Positions 36,501 to 48,700 of a stretch of 64,000 bases of DNA are shown here, one piece after another. The DNA is taken from the NCBI RefSeq assembly GCF_023509035.1, contig NZ_CP075583.1, positions 3,162,001-3,226,000 of the forward strand. Reading direction: 5' to 3'. The stretch is from Janthinobacterium lividum. Its GTDB lineage: Bacteria > Pseudomonadota > Gammaproteobacteria > Burkholderiales > Burkholderiaceae_D. A program made the translations under genes and the position numbers. The notes beneath the pieces are model-generated. The model was not told the DNA's origin. It worked only from the letters and a program-made list of their open reading frames with translations, and searched no databases. Numbering within the stretch: position 1 is the first letter of the stretch; each line of letters opens with the position of its first letter.

Positions 36501-36739
36501 GCCAGTACTGGCGCGCCAACGTCGACCCGTCCGAGCGCTACGTGATGTCGGTGGTGGGCAGCACGCAGTACCGGCTGGCCAGCGACCAGTCAGGGTTCAG
36601 CAATCTGTTCCTTACGGGCGACTGGATCAAGACGGGCTTGAATGCGGGTTGCGTGGAGGCGGCCGTGATGGCCGGCATGCAGACCTCGCGCGCCATGACC
36701 GGTTATCCGGCCGTGATCCAGGGGGAGACGGATTTCTAG
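33590..36739 (+). CDS. Acetoacetate-decarboxylase-like domain fused to an FAD/NAD(P)-binding oxidoreductase
   Basis: Large 1049-residue two-part protein. Residues about 15-240 resemble the acetoacetate decarboxylase (ADC-like) fold: PYVMLTFTRV, EVDIVTWIMVGEM, and GRELFGYPKYLCDYEI, the region that holds the catalytic Lys in true decarboxylases. From about residue 331 a Rossmann FAD site begins (KIAILGGGVAAMTTAYYL), followed by amine-oxidase/phytoene-desaturase-like sequence (LGWRLGGKGASGRN; EEHGLHIWFGFYANAFR) and a C-terminal FAD contact (NLFLTGDWIKTGLNAGCVEAA). ATG 33590 is preferred: AAGGGG lies 8-9 nt upstream, while the in-frame ATG at 33566 has no such site. The esterase gene follows 46 bp later on the same strand. 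The chemistry is unknown. Confidence 0.82.
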   Translation: MTAIPSARPSYIYQGGSVMMHSPLQLKQSEMYGYFVRGDLAKLQATVNTTLNQVAGRKLTLKALSPYVMLTFTRVNHADSANPVDQAKGWITEVDIVTWIMVGEMDAAGKLAHIYWYPCHIFVDDAMALINGRELFGYPKYLCDYEIPAAGSEPLRCSVAAKGFQHFSPETKLALHPLLEVNATVQTGPHKPVNSFLELIEQAFKIFLSIPDFFDMDQAGWADILSLLRNPRIDQIFLKQFPDSAGVKAVYQALVAAPAEINRLHSARLLGYEYECTLHAFDSFPLDQTLGLQLGPQAAILPFNVNFDFTAMPGEELVDNSSIAPQKIAILGGGVAAMTTAYYLTNQPGWQNQHAITVYQLGWRLGGKGASGRNAQVGQRIEEHGLHIWFGFYANAFRMIKEAYASLDRPAGAPLATWRDAFKQHDYVALSEDVKGKWRNWSIVFPTLPGEPGEGSEDITLWQMAIAMVGWIEQWIHQIRQVADADARIERASASATAAPGGGAWPGWLRRLADEVVGQADELGLDVGLSVGALAALVADLAPDSTRHDQARHQLLASTLNGIRAWLRLRYRALIDGDDELRRLFTCLDLGITVMKGMFEDGVFKNGFDVINDIDFRAWLKKHGGDEQFSVNSAPVRGFYDLVFAYEGGDFSKPNIEAGTLLRAMARIGLAYKGGIMFKMQAGMGDTIFTPMYEVLKKRGVEFKFFQRVEELVPGAGDIDSIRITQQVQLKDPAAGYAPLVDVKGLACWPSAPDYTQIEPAQAALLQAQEVNLESYWSDWPQQYQQAFGRALPATVLKKGVDFDKVVFGISIGSLQALCPQLLAQSPALQLAADKVKTVATQAYQVWLNKNLSQMGWTTQPKGQQPVLSAFTEPYDTWAPMDQLLAHEDWPAGLAPKNVSYFCSAFPVDSYPPVTDTGFPARCAARAKEGALHQLEWEIGALWPEAGAPGAFPWQWLVDAKAGTGPARFDSQYWRANVDPSERYVMSVVGSTQYRLASDQSGFSNLFLTGDWIKTGLNAGCVEAAVMAGMQTSRAMTGYPAVIQGETDF

Positions 36740-36785
36740 CGATCTGGTTATCATGGCGTTTCATTGAGTCCTGCGCGAGCGAATC

Positions 36786-37681
36786 ATGAAACGCCTGATG
36801 CTGCTGTGTCTTGTCCTTGTCCACCTGCACGCTAGCGCCGCGCCGTCCGGCGCCATCCTGCTGTGGCCCGGCGCGCCGCCCGGCGGGGCGGCGTCGGGCC
36901 CGCAGCGCGACAGCGCCAAGGGCTCCCTCACGCAGGTCGAGCAACCGTATCTGATCGTGCACCGCCCGGCGCAGCCGAACGGCCTGGCGATCCTGCTGGT
37001 CAGCGGCGGTGGTTATGCGCATATCGAGGCGGGCAAGGAAAGCGGCCCGGCCGCCGACTGGCTGCAGGCGCAGGGCATCACGGCGTTTGAACTCGTGTAC
37101 CGCCTGCCGCAGGAAGGCGGCGGGGTGGCCGCGCCCTTCCAGGATGGCCAGCGCGCCATGCGCGTGATCCGTGCGCGCGCGAACGAATGGGGCATCGACC
37201 CTGCGCGCATCGGCATGCTCGGTTTTTCCGCCGGCGCGCACCTGGCCGGCATGACGGCCGTGCAGCCCGACGTCTCCCGCTACACGCCCGTCGACGCGAT
37301 GGATGGCGTGTCCGCGCGGCCCGACTTTGCCGTGCTGCTGTACCCCGTGCTGACCATGCAGCCGCCATTCGATACGACGCATGCGAAGAAGCAGCTGCTG
37401 GGAAGTCACCCCACGCAGGCGGCGCGCGACGCCATGTCGGTGCAATTGCACGTCGATGCGCGCACGCCGCCCATGTTCATCGCGCAGGCGCTGGACGACC
37501 CGATCTCGCCACCCGAGAACAGCCGGCTGATGGCTGCCGCCCTGGGCCGCGCGGGCGTGCCCGTCGAGCTGCATATGTTCCGGCACGGCGGCCATGGCTG
37601 GGGCCTGGGCAAGCCGGGCAGCGAGCCGGCAGCCTGGCCGCAGCTGCTGCTGGCGTGGCTGCAATCGCGTGGCTGGATGCC

Positions 37682-37697
<16 letters not shown>
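36786..37697 (+). CDS. Exported alpha/beta hydrolase, acetyl-esterase-like
   Basis: 303-residue hydrolase with a signal peptide (MKRLMLLCLVLVHLHASA). It shows the oxyanion-hole motif VSGGGYAHIE, nucleophile S148 in GFSAGAH, Asp in ALDDPISPP and His in GGHGWGLG: the pattern of xylan/acetyl esterases and kynurenine formamidase-like enzymes. It follows the ADC/FAD fusion gene by 46 bp and may be co-transcribed. Its last 16 bp overlap the convergent kinase gene. Substrate unknown. Confidence 0.85.
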
Positions 37698-40576
<2,879 letters not shown>

Positions 40577-40731
40577 CGATGGGTTTGGTGATGGTCGCGC
40601 GGGACTGGCGGCAGCGTCGTTTGCTGTGGAGTGCCCATTTTAATCGACTCTCGGTGACATACGGGCAATTTCATATCCTGCCGACATGGCGCCCGCTCCG
40701 GTATCATGGCGCCTTTGCCCGCGAGATATTC

Positions 40732-41361
40732 ATGCTCAGTCCCGACCAGTTCCTGGCCTTCCTGGCCGCCGCCGTCGTCATTACCGCCAGTCCCGGCCCC
40801 GACAACCTGATGGTGCTGGGCGTGGGCATGTCGCGCGGGCGCCGTCAGGGCATGGCGTTCGGCCTGGGCTGCGCCCTCGGTTGCCTCACGCACACCGTGC
40901 TGGCGACCATCGGCGTGTCGGCCCTGCTGGCCGCGTCGCCCACCGCATTTACCGCGCTGAAAGTGGCTGGCGGGCTATACCTGGTGTGGCTGGGCATCGG
41001 CGCCTTGCGTAGCCGTGGCGGCGCCAGAGTCGATGGCGCGGCGGCCTTGCCGGACGAGACGCTGCTGCGCCTGTTCGGCAAGGGTTTGCTTGCCAACAGT
41101 ATCAATCCGAAAGTCGTGCTGTTTTTTCTCTCGTTCCTGCCACAGTTCATCGTCGCGGGCCAGGGCAACGCCAGTTGGCAGACGGCGCAGCTGGGTCTGG
41201 TGTTTATGGCGCAGGCTTGCGTGCTGTTCGGCTTGCTCGGCTATTTTTCCGGCGCCGTCGGCAAGTGGCTCAACCGTCGCCCGCGTGCCGGCCTGTGGCT
41301 GGACCGGGTGGCCGGCACCATCTTCATCGGCCTGGGCTTGCGCCTGATCCTGGCGCGCTGA
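40732..41361 (+). CDS. LysE/RhtB-family amino-acid exporter
   Basis: Inner-membrane exporter of 209 residues with about six hydrophobic segments. Family motifs are ITASPGPDNLMVLGVGMSRG near the N-terminus and FGKGLLANSINPKVVLFFLSF in the middle. Start ATG 40732 (MLSPDQFLAF) fits the family; longer upstream frames do not. The specific substrate (threonine, homoserine, lysine or others) cannot be told. Its last 38 bp overlap the convergent YceI-like gene. Confidence 0.9.
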   Translation: MLSPDQFLAFLAAAVVITASPGPDNLMVLGVGMSRGRRQGMAFGLGCALGCLTHTVLATIGVSALLAASPTAFTALKVAGGLYLVWLGIGALRSRGGARVDGAAALPDETLLRLFGKGLLANSINPKVVLFFLSFLPQFIVAGQGNASWQTAQLGLVFMAQACVLFGLLGYFSGAVGKWLNRRPRAGLWLDRVAGTIFIGLGLRLILAR

Positions 41362-42058
41362 GGTCTTGCCGGGCGGTAATGCGGAACGCCAGTTCCATCT
41401 GGTCCTGCACGGCCATGGCGCCACCCAGGACGGCGAAGGGCACGATGCCGAAGTCGCTCTGTTTTAACAGCAGGCTGCCGCTGGCCTGCAGGCTGCGTCC
41501 ATCGGCCGCTTGCTCGATGCGCACCGGCAGTTGCAGCGTGCGCGTCACGCCATGCAGGGTGATATCGGCGTCGAGCACCTCCTTGTTGCCCGTGCGCCGG
41601 GCATCGATGCGCACCCACGGATAGCGCTCCGCCTCGAGCACGCGCACCAGCATGTTGTGGCGCGTGCCGGCGATGGCGTCGGCTGACGGCGTCGTCGTCA
41701 GGCCGGCCGCCTGGCGCAAGCTTTCCTCATCCACACTCATTTCATCCAGCCGGAACTGAAATTGCGCACGCCCCAGTGCGGGCGCCACTACGCCCTGCAA
41801 GTTGCGGCTGGCGATCACGTGGTCATGCCCCAGCCGCGCCAGCGCGCCGCCGCGCCGCACGGTAATGGTCAGCAGGGATTCCTGCGGGGCGATGTGCAAG
41901 ACACGCACGCCCGGCTGCTGCCACAGCGGCGCTTGCATGGCTGGCGCCGCTACTGGCGCGGCGGGCAGCGAGGCGGCGGGCGGCGGGGCGAACGGGGTGC
42001 AGGCCGCGAGCAAGGCGCAGGCGCAGGCCAGCAGCGCGCGGCGGTGGGCATGTGGCAT
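41324..42058 (-). CDS. YceI-like lipoprotein
   Basis: 244-residue protein with a lipobox (CALLAACTPF), so it is predicted to be lipid-anchored. After a Pro/Ala-rich linker comes a YceI-type domain (LARLGHDHVIASRNLQG; RIDARRTGNKEVLDADITLHGVTRTLQLP; LLLKQSDFGIVPF). ATG 42058 has AGGAG 8 nt upstream and puts the lipobox in place; the frame stays open to 42220 but that part looks non-coding. It is a second YceI relative in the window but differs from 8242-8808 in anchor and sequence. Confidence 0.85.
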   Translation of the reverse strand: MPHAHRRALLACACALLAACTPFAPPPAASLPAAPVAAPAMQAPLWQQPGVRVLHIAPQESLLTITVRRGGALARLGHDHVIASRNLQGVVAPALGRAQFQFRLDEMSVDEESLRQAAGLTTTPSADAIAGTRHNMLVRVLEAERYPWVRIDARRTGNKEVLDADITLHGVTRTLQLPVRIEQAADGRSLQASGSLLLKQSDFGIVPFAVLGGAMAVQDQMELAFRITARQDLSAPGSGASPGR

Positions 42059-42778
42059 CAGAGGACTCCTGGCATAGGGATGGCAACGGTGGTGGCGCAG
42101 GGTGCGATGGGGCGATAGTAAGCGATTCGGGCACCGGCGCGATAGCCTCTTCGCTTGCGCGGCCGTTTTGCAAGACCAATTCGTCTTGCCGCATGCCATC
42201 TTTTGCAGGGCAGCAGACATGAATGCAGTGAGTTGGCACTAAAGTAAGCGCTGGAAAATGACTCTGCTGCGGTGCAGGATCGAATGATGGAATGCGGATA
42301 ATGGAAGGGGAATGTGTATTGAAATAATTAGTGATAATCAGAATTAATAATTTCTTTTGAAAAACAAACTACCCATTTGATAGTTTCGCATCATTATATA
42401 AATGACAATTTAAATATTATGTCGAGCTGATCAGTATGCGTCAGAAAATAGAATGTCAGCGTAACTGCACGATTAATTTGATGAATGTGTTGCGAAATAT
42501 CAACGAGATAATTTAATTTCTTTGTTGGAAACAAAAAAACCACTGTTGTCGTACGCTTGAACTGTTACTTGTTCATATAATCATGACAAATAAATGTCAT
42601 TTTTATATTGGTCTGCACCTTGCAGCAGTACATTTCTTAGCGAACAACATGATCAAAACACACCAGGAAACGGCAGGCCGTTGCGGCCGCCATGCAGCTT
42701 TTTCGTCCGCCGGGCGCTACATGGGGATGCTGGCCGCGATTGTTGGCCGCGTCCGCTTACCCCATCTTTCCAAGTGTC
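42059..42778. other. AT-rich intergenic region upstream of the DUF11 giant gene
   Basis: 720 bp with no convincing gene. From about 42240 to 42650 the DNA is clearly richer in A and T than the rest of the window. It should hold the promoter of the 42779 operon, but I find no confident -35/-10 pair, operator or riboswitch. In-frame ATG 42692 would extend the giant protein by 29 residues, but the N-terminus from 42779 looks like a normal signal peptide. Confidence 0.6.
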
Positions 42779-45700
42779 ATGTTGCGCCGCTGGCGCTGGC
42801 TTCCCCTGCTGCTGGGTGCCGCCGCGCCCGCCACTGCACAGGTGCTGTGGGAGGATTACCGCGGCATCGAGCGGGTGCCGGCCAATCCGCCTACGCCCAG
42901 TTACAACAATGGCTTCAACGCTGGCAGCACGGCCCGGCTCGGCAGTCTGGCGGCGCTGGCCGCCAATCCGGCCGCCAACGCGGCACGCACGGGCACCTCG
43001 GCGCAGCTGGACTGGGCCAATGGCACCCCCGCCAATCCCGCGCAGTTATGCAACTTCGATACGCAGCAAACGTCGGCTGCCTGCCGGGCCTGGATCATGG
43101 GTCGCGTGATGTACACGCTGGTGGTGTTTCCGCAGGCGGGCAACTACAAGTTCAGCGTCTCGCACGACGACGACGTAAAGGTCGATTTCTCGACCCAGTA
43201 TTCGACCAATTACCGCAATACCGTGTACAACGTGGCCGTGGGCAGCGTGGCAGAATATTCGAATAATGAAACGGATTTCCAGAATTTGGCCGGCAATTTC
43301 AATAGCGCCACGCCCGGTGGCTGTTATCTGGCCCGCGTCCTGTGGAATAACGTGGGCGGCATCAATTATTTGCACATGCGCTGGACGCGTCCTGACAATG
43401 TGACGGAAATTATTCCCGCTGCGCAATTGCGCGACCCCAGCCTGGCCAGCTCCTATGCCGACTGCACCAATAGCAAGACCGACCTGGCCGTCGGCAAGGT
43501 GGGCCCGGCACAGTTTTCCGTCGGCAAGCCCTTGAGCTATACCATGAAAGTGTGGAACCGCGGCCCGGCTCTCAGCACGGGCGCCACCTTCAACGATGTG
43601 TTGCCGGCCAGCTTGAGCAACGTCAGCTGGACTTGCGCCGCCAGCGGCAGCGCTTCCTGCGGCACGAAAACTTCGGGTTCGGGCAGCAACAGCGTCAGCA
43701 TTACCATGGGCAACCTGCCCCTGAATGCGGCCGTCAGCGACCCCAGCACGGGTTCTTACCTGACGGTGACGATCACGGCCACGCCGGGCGACGCCGCCAG
43801 CATCGTGAATACGGCCAATGTGACCGTCTCGCCCAATGAAACGGATAGCGATCTCAGCAACAACAGCAGCAGCACCACGGCCACCGTCAGGACGAATACC
43901 TTGACGGTGCTCAAGGTGCTGGCACCCGCCAGCGACAGCGGCCTGTTCATCATGAATGCCAACGGCACGGCCGGCGTGCCGGGCGGCAACGGCGCCACGG
44001 CCAGCGCCGTGGTGCGCGTGGGCAACCTTGCAACGTTCGCGGAAAGCGCGGGCACGGCCACCAACCTGGCGCAGTACCAGAGCAGCTACAGTTGCGCACG
44101 CACGGATACGGCCGCAGTCATCGGATCGGGTGCGGCCAACGCGGGCAACTTCACCATGCCAGAGGCGCCCGTCACGTGCACCATCAGCAACCGCCGCCTG
44201 CAGGCGGACATGCAAGCCGTCACGACGGTGCCAGCCGGTCCCTACAATGCCGGTTCCCCCGTGACGGTGACGGGCGTGTGCACGAATAACGGCCCCGACA
44301 ACGCGGCTGCGCCCACCTGCGTGATGAGCGGCTTGCCAGCTGGCGCCACGGCCAACTGCAGCGCACCCGTGGCGCCCTTCATTCCCGGCTCGCGCATCAA
44401 TTGCAGTTCCACCTTCAACCTGCCCGCCAGCGGCAGCCTGACGATCACCACGACGGCCGGCGCCACCACGCTGGATCCGATTCCCGCGAACAATGTCGAC
44501 AGCGACACGCTGGGCATCGTCAGCCCGCTCGTGCGCGTGCAAAAAAGCGTCGACAAGAGCAGCGCCTTCATCGGCGACACCGTGCAGTGGACCTTGACGG
44601 CGAACAATGCCGGCACGGGCGCCACCACGGCGGCCCTGACCCTCACGGATACCCTGCCGGCCAACCTGGCCAGCATCGTCGTCACGCCCACGGCGCCTGC
44701 CGCCTGCGCGCCGCTGGCCGGCAATACGCTCAGCTGCACGCTAGCCGCCGGCCTGGCGCCGGGCGCCAGCGCCCAGGTCAGCATCACTGGCGTGCCCACG
44801 GCAGCCGGCAATTTCGTCAACAGCGTGGCGCCGTCCGGCGGCAATGGCGCCAGCTGCGCCACGCTGGCTACTTGCCAGACCACCACTGTCGTCAGCAAGG
44901 CGCTGGTAGACGTGACCACCACCCTGAACGCCTTTCCCGGTTCGACGAATGCGGGCGACGCCATTAGCGGCACAGTCACCTACCGCAACGTGGGGCCGGG
45001 CACGGCCGAGAACCTGACATACACGCTGCAATTGCCGCCAGGCTTGACGGGCGTGTCCGTCACCGGGGTGACGGGCGTGTACAACGCGGGCACGGGCTTC
45101 ATCGTCCTGTCGGGCCTGCCGCCGAATCTCGCGGCAGGGCAGGGCGTCACCTTTAATCTCAGCTACACCCAGCCTGCCTCGAACAGCTCGTTTGTCACCA
45201 GCGTGATCGGCACCTCCTCGGTCGAAGTGGCCAATGACTTGCCGAATACGGCCACTGTGATGGTGCCGGGGCCGAACGTGCGCGTCACCAAGGTGGCCGA
45301 CAAGCTGACGGCCAACGTGGGCGAGAACATCACGTGGACGATCACGGCCAGCAATACGGGCAATATCGCCAACCAGGGCCTGGTTTCCCTGGCCGACCTG
45401 CTGCCGCCCAACCTGGTGGTGACGAGCGTGACGGCGGCGCCGGGCGTGACGTGCCCGCCGCTGGCCAGCTGGGTGGCGTCGAGCACCCAGACCTGCACCA
45501 TCGCCGCCGGCCAGCTGGCCGCCCTCAACGGCAGCCGCACCATTACCATCACGGCGCACGCCACGGCGGGCGGCAGCCTGGCGAACCGCATCATGCCGAG
45601 CGGACCCGATAATCCTTCCTGCGCGACGGCGGAAAACTGCCGCACGGTCACCTCGATTACCAGCCCCAAGGTGGCGGTGACGAAAACCGTCGACCATGCC

Positions 45701-48700
45701 AGCATCAATATCGGCGCCAGCCTGACCTGGAGCGTCACGGCAACGAATAGCGGCGATGGCGTGAGCACCGCGCCCATCACGCTGACCGATACCTTGCCGG
45801 CCAACCTGGTAGGCCTGAACGTGGCGCTGGTGGGCAGCGCCACCTGCGCCGTGCCGGTAGGCAATATCCTCACCTGCACGGTGCCGGCCGGCCTGCCCGC
45901 GAACGGCGGCATCGCCGGTTTCACCGTCACGGCCCAGCCTGCGGCGGCGGGTACCTACAATAACAGCGTCGTGCCGACTGGCGCCGACAATCCTGCCTGC
46001 GCCACGCCTGCCGGCTGCGCCACCACCAGCACGGTGACCAGCCCCAGCGTGGCCGTGACGAAAGGCGTCGACAAGACCACCGTCAATCTCGGCGATACCA
46101 TCACGTGGACCCTGAAAGCCATCAACAGCGGCAGCGGCCCCACGAATGGTCCGATCACCCTGACCGACAGCTTGCCCGCCAACGTGGGCGCGCTGCAGAT
46201 ATTGCCCGTGGCGCCCGCCAGTTGCGGCGTGCCTGTGGGCACCACCCTGACCTGCACCGTGCCGCCAGGGCTGGGCAGTGGCATGCAGGCGACAGTGCTC
46301 ATCAAGGCCGTGGCAAATGCGCCCGGCACGGTGGCCAACAGCCTTGTTCCGGGCGGCATCGACAATCCCGCGTGCGCCACGCCGGCCCAGTGCCAGACCA
46401 GCACTACCGTTACCAGCCCGAACGTGGCGGTGAAGAAAAGCGTCGACAAGGCCAGCATCAACGTGGGCGACACGCTCACGTGGACCTTGACGGTGAGCAA
46501 TAGCGGCACTGGCGCCAGCACTGGCGCCGTCACGCTGGCCGACACCTTGCCGGCCGGCCTGGCGAACATCGTCGTCAGCCCGCAGGCGCCCGTCACCTGC
46601 GCGCCCGTGGCGGGCCAGAACCTGACGTGCAGCGTGCCGGCCGGCCTGGCCCCTGGCGCCTCGGCGAAGGTCATCGTCAGCGCCACGGCCACTCTGGCCG
46701 GGTCTGCCGTCAACAGCGTGCTGCTATCCGGGCCAGATAATCCCGCCTGCGTGCTGCCCGGTGATTGCGCTACCACCACCACGGTGGTCAAGCTGCTGGT
46801 CGATGTCACCACCACCCTGAACAATTTCCCGCCGAATACGCTGGCGGGCGACACGATTTCCGGCACCGTCACCTACGCCAACGTGGGACCGGGCCCGGCC
46901 GAAGGCGTGACGTACACCCTGCAGCTGACGCCGGGTTTGAGCAACGTCAGCTTGACGGGCGCCGTGGGCAGTTACAATCCCGCCACGGGCGTCGTCACCC
47001 TCAGCGGCTTGCCCGTGGGCCTGGCGAATGGCCAGAGCACCAGTTTCAACGTCAGTTACACGCAGCCGGCCGACAATCTGTCGATGGTGACGTCGAGCAT
47101 CGCCACCACCTCGGTGGAAGTGGCGAACCACTTGCCGAACACGGCCATGGCAACCGTGCCCGGTCCCATCATCCGCGTGACGAAACTGGCCGACAAGACG
47201 ACGGCCAACGTGGGCGAGACGATTACCTGGACCATCACGGCCACGAATACGGGCAGCCTGGCCAACCTGGGCGTGGTAACCCTGACCGATATCCTGCCCG
47301 CCAACGTGACGGTGCTGTCCGTCACGCCGGGCGCCGGCGTCAGCTGTCCGCCACTGGCCAGCTGGCTGGCCAACAGCGCGCAAGCATGTACTGTCGCGGC
47401 AGGCCAGCTGGCCGCCGTGAATGGCAGCCGCAGCATTACCATCACGGCCAGGGGCACGGCCGGTGGCAGCCTGGGCAATAAAGTGTTGCCGAGCGGACCC
47501 GATAATCCCGCCTGCGCCCAGGCCGCTTCTTGCCAGACCAGCACCACCATCCTCAGCCCGCAAGTGGCCGTGCATAAAAGCGTCGACAAGAGCAATATCA
47601 ACGTGGGCGACGCGCTGACCTGGACCATTGCCGTGGCCAATACGGGCACGGGCGCGACCACGGGTGTCATCACCCTGACGGACACCTTGCCGGGCAACCT
47701 GACCCTGTGGCAAGTGTTGCCTGCGTCACCCGCCACGTGCGCGGTGCCGAGCGGCAACCAGCTGGTATGTTCCATTCCGGCCGGCATGGCGGCGGGCAGC
47801 ACGCTGAATATCGTCGTCAAGGGCGTGGCCAATGCGGCCGGCGCCTACGTCAATACCGTCGTGCCAAGCGGCCCGGACAATCCTGTCTGCCCGCAGCCCG
47901 GCGATTGCAGCACCACCAGCACGGCCGTGAAACTGCTGGTCGACGTGACCACCACCCTGAACGGCTTTCCTGGCAGCACGCACGCGGGCGACACGATCGC
48001 CGGCACGGTCAATTTCAGCAATATCGGCCCCGGCCCGGCCGAAGGCGTGACCTACAGTCTGCAACTGGCGCCCGGCCTGGCTGGCGTGAGCGTCAACGGC
48101 GTGGCGGGCAGCTACAACGGGGGCTCCGGCCTGGTGACCTTCAGCGGCGTGCCGGCCACCCTGGTGCAGGGGCAGGGCTTCAGCTTCCAGCTCAGCTACA
48201 TCCAGCCGGCCAGCAACCTCTCAACCGTGGTCAGCCGCATTGCCACGACGTCGGTGGAAGTGCCGAACGACCAGCCCAACGTGGCGACCGTCACCATGCC
48301 CGGCTCGATCATTCGTGTCAGCAAGACGGCCAACAAGGCCGTGGCGAATGTTGGCGAGGAAATTATCTGGACGATTACGGCCAGCAACACGGGCAGCTTG
48401 GCCAACCAGGGCGCCGTCATTTTGACGGACTTGCTGCCGGCCAACATCATCGTCACCAATGTGGCGCCCGACAGCGGCGTCACCTGTCCGCCGCTGGCCA
48501 GCTGGGTGGCCAACAGCAGCCAGAGTTGCAGCGTGGCCATCGGCCAGTTGGCGGCCGGTAATGGCCAACGCCAGATCGTGCTGACCGGCAAGGCCAGCGT
48601 GGGCGGCACCCTGGCCAACCAGCTCATGCCGAGCGGCCCCGACAATCCAGCCTGCTTCCAGGCCAGCAGCTGCCAGACGCACACCACCATTACCAGCCCC

